Positions 15,501 through 25,400 of a DNA stretch of 64,000 bases are shown here, piece after piece (position 1 is the first letter of the stretch; the number at the start of each line of letters is the position of its first letter). A program made the translations under genes and the position numbers. The stretch is from Diphasiastrum complanatum (taxonomy: Eukaryota > Streptophyta > Lycopodiopsida > Lycopodiales > Lycopodiaceae). The notes under the pieces were generated by a model. That model did not search any database. It was not told the origin of the DNA and was given only the letters and a program-made list of their open reading frames with translations. The stretch spans positions 83,816,026 through 83,880,025 of the forward strand of contig CM055092.1 in assembly GCA_029204225.1 (NCBI GenBank), written 5' to 3'.

Positions 15501-18500
15501 GCCGATCACCGACTCTCGAAGAATGGGCAAATGCTGTTGGGATGGAGGTTCATGTTTTTGAGAGAAAGTTATGGGCTGGTAAGAGGAGTATGGAAAAGAT
15601 GACTGATGCTAATCTTCGGCTCGTTGCATCAATTGCTAGGCGATACCGAGGAAAGGGTTTGCCTTATCGCGATCTTGTTCTAGTAAGTGTTTCTGGTATT
15701 TTACCGTCTTACAAGCTTTGACATGCTGCACTATGTAGGTTAATTTTTTCCCCTCCTTACGAGCTTCGACATGTTGCACTATGTAGGTTAAATCTTTTTT
15801 GAAGTACTTAAACATTATTGTTCTATTTCGAACCAGTCTAAATGATCTCATGCATTAAAATTTTCAAAGTAGTGGAGTCTTTTCCAAGAATAGCACTTCA
15901 CAGGAAGCTGAGCACCCTTTGAAGATCTTAAATTGCATCACAAAACATGACCTCTAGGCTCTTATGATTTTTTGTAGTACTAGACTCTAGTTAGAGGCAT
16001 TATACATGCAGATACTTGGGCTTCAGGTTCCATTTTCGTATTTTACAACAGTCATTTCGTTCAGGCCTTTATGTTTGTGTTTGGGGTCCATGTGGCATTT
16101 TTGATTTTTTCAATCTGATACCTTATGACGTCCCCTCCTTGGGACCCAAATTTATTTACATTGTTTATTATTGAGCCTCTTGCCCTAACTTGCAACCCCC
16201 AAGGCCTGAGGAATTACATACTGCCAGAGAGCCTGAGTTCTAGTTAATTGATTCTTCATGGACTTGGGCTACTTCATGGATCAGGGTTATAGCTAGCAAC
16301 GCAAATTTTTAAGTAGTATTGGCTTGAATATATCTATGTCCTTGATCGACTATCGTCTCCTCTTCTCCTTCATTCATTTAATCAGCATAAAGATAGTCAT
16401 CATCAAAATCTCAACTTTTTTTATGTTTGTTACTCATAACTTAGTATTAATCGAAGCATTTTTGGTAAAGAGGGTTGGATTAACTTTCTACCATCATCAG
16501 AACATCGAAAAAGTTGAGTGTCAAAATTGTTCTTGATCACAGTGATGGTTTAGGGTATGAAACCGTACGTCACAAGTATTTGCTTCGGTTTTCTTTGAAG
16601 TGGTTAGATTTGTCACAAAAATGCTCACTACAGTAAGACTGTCTTCCTCCTGTCAACAGACTATGTTGCCTTAGGAGTGCTAGCTTGCTGGCCCTAGCCC
16701 ACTGACGCCTCAAGAACTGCATGTCCTAGTTACTGCATCAAGTGTACCATGAAAGCCCTGCATGCATGACAAGTTCGACTTCCCAACTTAGTTGTTGCTA
16801 TATTACTATGCCTAGGAGTTAATTTCCACTGTCACATAACAAATGTATGTTTCACTGACTGGAACGCCGCGTTAGATTTTAGTTGAACGCTGCTAACATT
16901 GCAATCTGAAAAGGGAAGGCCTCTTATAGAATTGCCACCTTTTACGTTTCCAGGACCTTCCAGGTTTTACATAGTGCTCTGTCGCACATTTGCTAACTAT
17001 GTTAATGAACTTGCCAAGGTCAATAGGGTGAACTTGTTAGGCAGAACCAAGCAACGTGTGCCCTTCACCTGGAACCTTGCATTTAATGCCCTCTAGTAAA
17101 TGAGACAACCGGCCACTATGGCGTCTGTAGGAAATAGAAGCCTAAGGATCCAGGATCTTAACTATTCAATCACACAAAGCATTCTCAAAAGAAAGAGAGA
17201 GATGGCTAGAAACCCTCTTGTAGAAACTCGTGGACAGCCAAGGAGAATAGTCAGTACTGCTTACAAAAGTGTCACATACAAATGGGATGCACACATATAT
17301 ATAGTCCAAGATGACTATCTAACTTCATGACTATTGGCTATCCAACTACTTGACTATTGGCTGTCCAACTACTTGACTATTGACTATCCAACTTTCTATA
17401 AGCTACATAGAAAGAATAAGGTACCTCCAATATGTCAAGTTGGGGTACTTAATGGCACAATTAGGCCTAGTGGACCCACGAGTTCCTACCAAGTTAATTT
17501 CATACTAACTTAGCTAACTCTAAGTTTAGTAGGCCTAATATAATAAATGACCATGGTTACACAACTCTCGACCTTTTGGGTCAAAGTAACCTATGGTAAT
17601 GTAAGCAATTCCATTTACATTCCAACACCCTCCTTAAATGGAAAGGATGCAAATAAGCACAATGTCGCTCTCCAGAAACATTTGCAGGAGGAGCGAGCGA
17701 CACAAGTAAAGGCAGAAATTGTGCTTGCCTTGTGTAGCAATGTAGGCTCTATCACAATAGACCTCTCGAAACTGATCTAGCTCCAAGGCCAGATGCTCGA
17801 TAATATTCGAGTCGAGTTCCTACAACCGCTCGAAGATGCGAAGGCGCTAGTCGAAGAAGAGTTGGCTGAGTTGAAGGAGCTATCTATTGAAGCCACCCAA
17901 ACCTGCAGTGGGCCGGACTCCCATGACGAATACCTCCAGGCCCTGCTGAGAATTGATGATCTGACGCAACAACTTCAATCCGTGTCTGTCTGTTCTGGAG
18001 CTGCTAGCATAACATAACATGAAGTAGCTTCTCGAAAGAGAGCAACTTGCTGTTTGAACTTCATGTCGCCAAATAAACTTCGCACCGAAGTAGTCGAAAT
18101 TTCATCCCCAATCATGTCCAACATATAAAAGGAAAAGAATGCGTAATAATGAAGCATCAAGTCGAAGGGTGAGGATTTGCATGCTCCATCTGAAGTAGGG
18201 AACCAACATAAACTCGGCAATAAGTCGAAACATGGACTTGTAATCCATCATAGGCTCCCACATCATTCGAAAATACTTCTTACCATAAGGACAATAAAAA
18301 AGAGTACCAAACTCTTTTGGCCTCACTCCTCCCAAACCTTACCATCAATGACTTGCTCAAATAGAATAGGCAATGTACCAACATCATGATGAAGAGTAAG
18401 TGTAGAACCAAAAAAATCAGCACAAGGTACTGATTATAAAGAGGCACGTGCCTTCCTTTCATAGTAAGACATTTCTTTGTTGTCCTGCAAAGTCTGCAAC

Positions 18501-21500
18501 AACCATTTAGGGACTGGTTTGGGCTGTCCAACAGCCTTACCTTTGTTAACACTCTGTCCAAAGTGTTCCGAACTTGGACCTTGCTGTCCAATGTCTTCAA
18601 CAGGCTGCTCTTCACCATAAATAGGTTCTTCTTGATGAACTATGGGCTGCAAAATTGAAGGAGCAGTGGGCTGTCCACTAGAAGTAGATGGTAGTCCATG
18701 ATTCTCTTCATGATTAGATGGCAAAACCAAATCTGGAAATATTTCAACATATGCATTATGGGGAAAGTCCCCTTTCATGACATGAGTGGGCGCAACATCA
18801 TAGGAGGTCTTTTTATCAAAATGAACATCACGACTCACTATGATTTTATTAGTATCCATATTAAACAACCTATAGCCCTTGCTTTCGCTACTATAGCCAA
18901 CAAATATGCATTTAACTCCTTTATCATCAAGCTTGGTTCTTAGCTTATCGGGAATGAAAGCATAAGCCGTGCAACCAAAGATGCGTAAGTGAGAAACAAT
19001 AGGCTTCTTACCATACCAAACTTCATAAGGAGTTAATACCTTCAAGGCTTTAGTAGGACACCGATTACTAATGTAAGCTGCCGCTATAACCGCTTCAGCC
19101 CAAAACTTGTGATGTAGGCCCTTTGCCTTGAGCATGCATCTAGCCATCTCCATAATAGTGCGATTCTTTCTTTCGGCAACACCATTTTGTTGAGGTGTGT
19201 AAGGGGTTGTCATTTGATGATGGATACCTTTGCTTTGAAGATAAGTACCGAACGTATTCTTTATATATTCCCCTCCTCGGTTGGTACGTAAGATCTTTAA
19301 AGAGTGCGCAAACTGGTTTTCTATCATTGCTAGAAAATCCTTAAAGCGTTGAAAAACTTCAGATTTTGCCGTCATAGGATAAATCCATGTAAATCTTGAA
19401 AGGTCATCAATAAAAGTAACAAAGTACTTACACCTTCCATGGATTCGGTCCTCATTGGACCACATACATCACTATGAACCAAATCAAATTTGCCATCAAC
19501 TCTAATAGTTCCATCAATTGGAAAAGCTTGCCTTTGAAATTTTCCAAGTATGCATCCTTCGCATACATGTCCTTCGGGATGCTCAATATTAGGAATGTCT
19601 TCAACCATATTGAATCTCCTCAACATCTTCAAGCTAGCAAAGTTGAGATGTCCAAACCTAGCATGCCATAATTCAGCCAACTCCAAAGAATGTGAACTTG
19701 ATGCAACAAGACAAAAAGATGATGAAGCTCTTTGCTCATAGGTATCCATAAGGAACAATCCACCACGTAATGTTCCCGAAGCAATGATCATAAGAGATCT
19801 CTTCGGGTCTTTGATAAGACATTTGTCTTCTTTGAATTCCACAACCAATCCTTGGTTCATAATTGTAGAGACCGAAATAAGATTCTTTTTGAACTTTGCT
19901 TCCATCATGCACTTTCACAAGCTTTGTGAAGACTTCTTTGTGATAAGTCATATGGCGTGTGACACCGCTATCAATCACCCAATCAATAGATGAAAAAACA
20001 GCGACTTGTAAAGCTGAAGATGAGCTGTTTTCTGCTGAAAAACCAGCAAGATTTGAAGTGGCAGAAATCTCGTCTTTAGGAGAGATGAGATTATTAGTGA
20101 CAAAAGCATAATCATTATTGAAAAGATTATCCTCCTTTCCAAATTGTTGTTCCAAAGTAATGATTGCGGTACTTGTATCATTACCTTTCTCTTTTTCCTT
20201 TGCAAGCCTCTTCCTACATTCTTTGATGTGATGCCCAAACTTCTTGCAATAGTGGCACTTACCCTTCTTCTTGGACCCTTGATCTTGAGCTTCCTTAGAT
20301 TTTTGATCATCTTTGGAAGTGTTAAAAGAAGGCTTCCCTTTCCACTTGCCTTTGCCTTTGTCTTTTGCAAAGAAAGCTTGATCTTCTTGTTCACCAAAGT
20401 TGATCCTTGTTTGCTCTTCTTGAAGAAGTAAGCCAACAAGTTCGTCGAAGGAGATTTGCTGTCCCCTAAGAGAAATGCTCAATGATGACACAAATCAAAG
20501 GTAAGAATTAGGAAGAGAGTTGAGAGTAATAGATACAAATTGTGAGTTCTCAATCACCTCATCCTTACTAAGAAGCTCCTCTCGAAGATCCTTGATCTTC
20601 GTCAAGTGATTTGTAAGCAAATCACCTTCTTGCATCTTCAAGATAGAAAGTTGATTTCGAAGATATACCACTTTTGCCGCATTCTTTACTTGAAACATCT
20701 TTGCAAGAGTCTCCCAAGCACTTTTGGAAGCCTTGCATGATCTAATATGTGGAAGGATAGATCTCTTCACTGATAATGCAATGACGGAATGTGCTTGTGC
20801 ATCTCGTCGATCCCACTTCTTTTGCTCATCGGAAGATACCTCCGTAGTTGAAGAAGTAGTTGTTCTAGATGGTGTAATAGGTGCCAAGGTAGGCGGCCTT
20901 TCTTCGTCACCATTACTTCCCACAAACCTGTAGCAATTAGAAGGTTCTTTATCATGTAGCACCACAAGGAATAGTTTGTGCCATCCAGCCTATCTTCATT
21001 AAATAAAGAGGAAGGGAGAGAGAGAGAGAACCTTAACTATAATTCATGTCGTTTTGGGGTCCATGGGCCATGTGGCACCTTAAGGTGGTCCCACATGGTG
21101 AGAAGCAGCTAGAAAGGACACCTGGGGCCTTTCTTGGGCCCCCCTTTTTGCATGGAGGAAGGGAGAGGCTTTGGAGAGGGGGTAAAGGAGTGTACATTCA
21201 CACTCCTCCACCCCATTTTCACAAGTTGTTTTTGAGTGCTCCCTAGGCTCAAGTTTGTGTACTCTCTTGGGCCTTTGTGCTAAAGTTCCTAGTTTTGAAG
21301 GGCTTGGACACCGTTGCTCCTCGTTTTTCCTCTAGTTTTTTTCCTACACTTTGATTTTTCCATGGCCCGTATGGACGTTACCCAGGCTCCAAGTCCCACA
21401 AGGACTGATATGGAGGAAATGGCGCGCCCAATAAATCTGTTGCAACAACAGATTGTTGACATGTGCTCTAAGCATGAACGGGCAGAGACCGAGTTGCGGG

Positions 21501-22405
21501 CTATGTCCCAATCTCGGCAGGCACTCCTCAACCCGATGTTTACCCCGGAGTTTTTCACTGGGGAGAAAAATGGGGAGAAAAAGGACAGACACCAGGACGT
21601 GGTCTTGGCATGGCTTGATCGGTGGACATCTCATTTTTCCATGCATGATTTGCCAGACAGCTCCTGGATCGCGACTGCCATTATGTTTTTACGCGGAAAA
21701 CTGTACTCATGGTGCAGGATCTTAAGGAGTGTGCTACAGTCCCATCTACTTGGGATGACTTCCAGGTAGCCTTTAGGACCGGCCACCTTTATGCCATTCC
21801 TCGACGATTTTGAGTATTATCGTCGGTTTGCCACGTTGCAAATGGGGACGAAACCCTTGGATGTCTATTTGCAAGACATCCAAGAAGCTGATCTGATTTG
21901 ATAGTCAACTACCCCTGCCAAGTATGCTGGATATAAGCTCGGTAAATGAAACGTCTAATGTACTCATGAGTGCCTGCTGGGAGATCAAAAACTGAAATAC
22001 CAAATGAGCTCAAGAGGCGTGCAGCCTGAGAGTACCATGAGAAATGGACTCCACTATCATAGAGTAGTCTCGAGGATGTGACTGCAAGGTAGGAATATCT
22101 GTCAGAAGGGAGAGCCAATACTCTCTGGATATATATAGTGAGCCTAAAAAGGCATCCGCTAAAATAGGAGGAACAACAAACTCAGCAGTGATAATCTGGT
22201 TTGGAATTGAGGGCTTAGCCCTGATCATCCGAGAGAGCATGGAGGTCTGGAGTCGAGATATACGAGACCACCAATCCGAGGAGGTCATACCTGCACACCA
22301 AACCTCTGCCGCATATAAAGCTGTAGGAGTGACCATAGTGTCGAAGAGACGGCACTTACTGGGAGCATCATGAATATAACTCTTGAAACAAAGTCTCTCA
22401 AGCTG

Positions 22406-22477
<72 letters not shown>

Positions 22478-25400
22478 AACCAAATGGATTGATGCCGTCA
22501 ATGCAACATAACGAAAAACAAATCTAACTAAGAAGAGATTTTTATAACACGGATTATATGGTATGGAGACCATTTACAAGTTCAACTGGATATCTTTTCA
22601 TTTCTCTAACTTTGATTCTATCTCAGAGTTCAAACTCACACTAACGATAGGCTTACGATCTACAAATCTGATAACACCATCATGATAGATAAGTCGCTTG
22701 CCAGTAGATAGAGCTTCTTGTATTGCCTTCTTGCATTTTTGATCTTGGATGAAAGTAAGAGCTTGTCCAAGTAGATTTTGGTATATCGCAAATTAGATTT
22801 TTTCCCCAAAACTTCACCCGGGTGAGACAGTGAGGTGAAACGGATTACAAGAGTATCTGGGTCCTTCTTAGGCCACCAAGCAGTTTCCATACTTGTATGT
22901 AACAAGTGAACACAATGTGACTAGTGTATCTCGAAACAGCCAGCTACCAAATTCTATCCTCTTGCAGCTACCTTGAAAACATCCAGTCTCAATCTCAAGT
23001 GGTGCGAGACACATAGAGCTGACTCAATATGGATCTGAGACCATGTGATGGCCATAGTACAAGTAGTGTGGTAGAACTGGGATCCCTGATATATCTGTCT
23101 CCAAGAAGTGAACTTGATAGAAGTACTTGTAATTGTTATTCTGAATTCTCTTTGTAATATAAATAACTAAACTTTGTGTGAATTAATACACAGGCGGACT
23201 CTCCTGAGTTTTGATATCCTGTTCATCATCTTCAATTTTTGATTAAAGTTCCTATCATTCATCATGAATTGTTAGAGTTGATAAAATGTAGCATTTAAAA
23301 ACATCATTTCTGTTTGTCCCTTTTCTCTGTTTTTAACTCAGTTTTCCAGAGTTGTTGATAACCTCTTTTCAGCTGAGTAATGGCATTAATGCCATGTTGA
23401 ATGTGAATCGATTCCATCTTTATTCATTGTGATTGTCGTGTTTCTTGATCTATTGCACTTTTGATGGCTGTCAGAGGTTTAAGAAGAATGCAACCATGGC
23501 TCTTTGAGACTGTCTCCATAACAAGCATTCAATTGGATGTTGAGGTTTATTTGCTGACAAGATCCCAAGACATGAGTCTTGTTGTTGTTGGGTTGGCATC
23601 ACAAATCGAGAGCTTCTACTGCCCCAAAAATCCCCAACAAGGGAGCCATAGAAGTCCTCTATGTACTATAATTATGTCCATGGCAACAAAACATCGCCCT
23701 CAATAGGAGAAACAAATAGAGCTCTTAACTGTAAATACATGCTAAAATTATAGTCCTAGCAAAGAAAATTTGGTTTAATTAAAAAACTGCATTAATGAAT
23801 GTGCCAAAGATGCTGTTGCAGAATGTCAATGTCATACAATTGATCACAAAATGCATATGCTAAATGTGTAGTTGTTGCAAAAGCAATAAATGCTATACTA
23901 AAAGTTGTATCGTGAAAGCATTGCCGAATGATGATGTGTATTTGTTCATGCTATACAGATGGACTAGGATGGCCAAATAGTGACACAAACATGAACTTTG
24001 TTGTATATGATGAGATCCCATGCCAAAGTCCAAAAAGTAGTGAAAACTAGAAACTTAGAAAGTGAACTTCCAATTTACTTGATTTGAGAGCTGTAAATTG
24101 CACCAGAAGCACCCATTTGTAGGAACAACAATAATCCAAGAACTTTCAAAAAAGGAATGCAAAAATTGATGAAAAAAATAAAGTGCTAAACTGGGAGGAA
24201 ACTTGAAATTTTAAAATTAAACTTCTACATATCAAATGAAGATCTGTAAAGTGCATTAGAAGTCCCTTGCTGTAGGAAGATCACTAACATAAAATTTCTA
24301 GAAATCGTCAACATAACTGTCCAGAAAGTGGAAGTGAAATATCACGATCAATAAGGATTGAGCAAGGAAGACCATGTAGCCGAAACATCTTAGAAAAAAA
24401 GGAACGAGCACACGGTAAATATGGTCCATTGGTTGGCCATGGGAATGGGCCAAGTTTGGAGTCTGCCAGGTTTGGAACAAGAATACTTGTTACAAGCACA
24501 AAAGTGACATGAATGGATAAGTCTCACAATACTATTTTTTGAAGTGGGGCTAGAACATAGGGCTTGATTTGAGCATGAAATTTTTGAAAACCATAATGAC
24601 CATCTACACAGGTGAAGTGCACATTAAAAAGGATTTGAGGACAAATATCCAAAGAAAAAGGAATGGAAATGGCTCCATAATGTTAAAGGTGGTGGTTGGC
24701 AAGAGCATATAATGAGGCATGCTTAATTGAGGCCGAGCCATTGCATAATGGACTGAAAATATGGACATATAGGATAACTCTCGACAAGGGCATCAGACCA
24801 GGCAAAAAGTATACTAGCAAGAGCATGAATATAGGGTGTTAAACGGGAAGGAGCTTCACCAAGAATGCTCTGACATTGTAAAAGATATAGATTTTCAAGG
24901 TCGACTTCCAGATATTTAAATTGCAATATAGAAGTACATCCTGGTGCCCTACTATAGCAAGCTTGATTACGTAGTCAGAACCTGGAAAATATAATGAAGC
25001 TTAGCATGATTTATTATTACTCCTATATCTATAAATTACCATTGAAATACAGGTGGGAATCAGCAAATTCAAATGATCATTACAATGCCTGTCATCTACA
25101 GTTTGGGATTCAAAGTGCTTGCTCCTTGTGCCATTATAATCATTGCATCCACTCATTCAAACTTGAAGGCTGGAAAATACAAGTTATATCATGTCTCTGA
25201 ACATTGTGAAGGTCTGGATACAGCAAACAATAAGAGCCATACACATGTAGCAATACCACTTAGAGCATTTGACATGCTTCCAGGAAACATTATCAGTCAA
25301 TTATTATTATTTTTTAATGCTTACACTAATGCTGAGCAAGATATTATGCCAAAGTATTATCTACAACTCCGAGGAAAGTTCAGTCTCCATGGCAATGCTT

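Noticed and set aside
22010-22573. A 187-codon protein starting in poly-Ser-Leu
   Set aside because: Its first third is the microsatellite; only the LINE polymerase end within it is real, and that is listed as a remnant.
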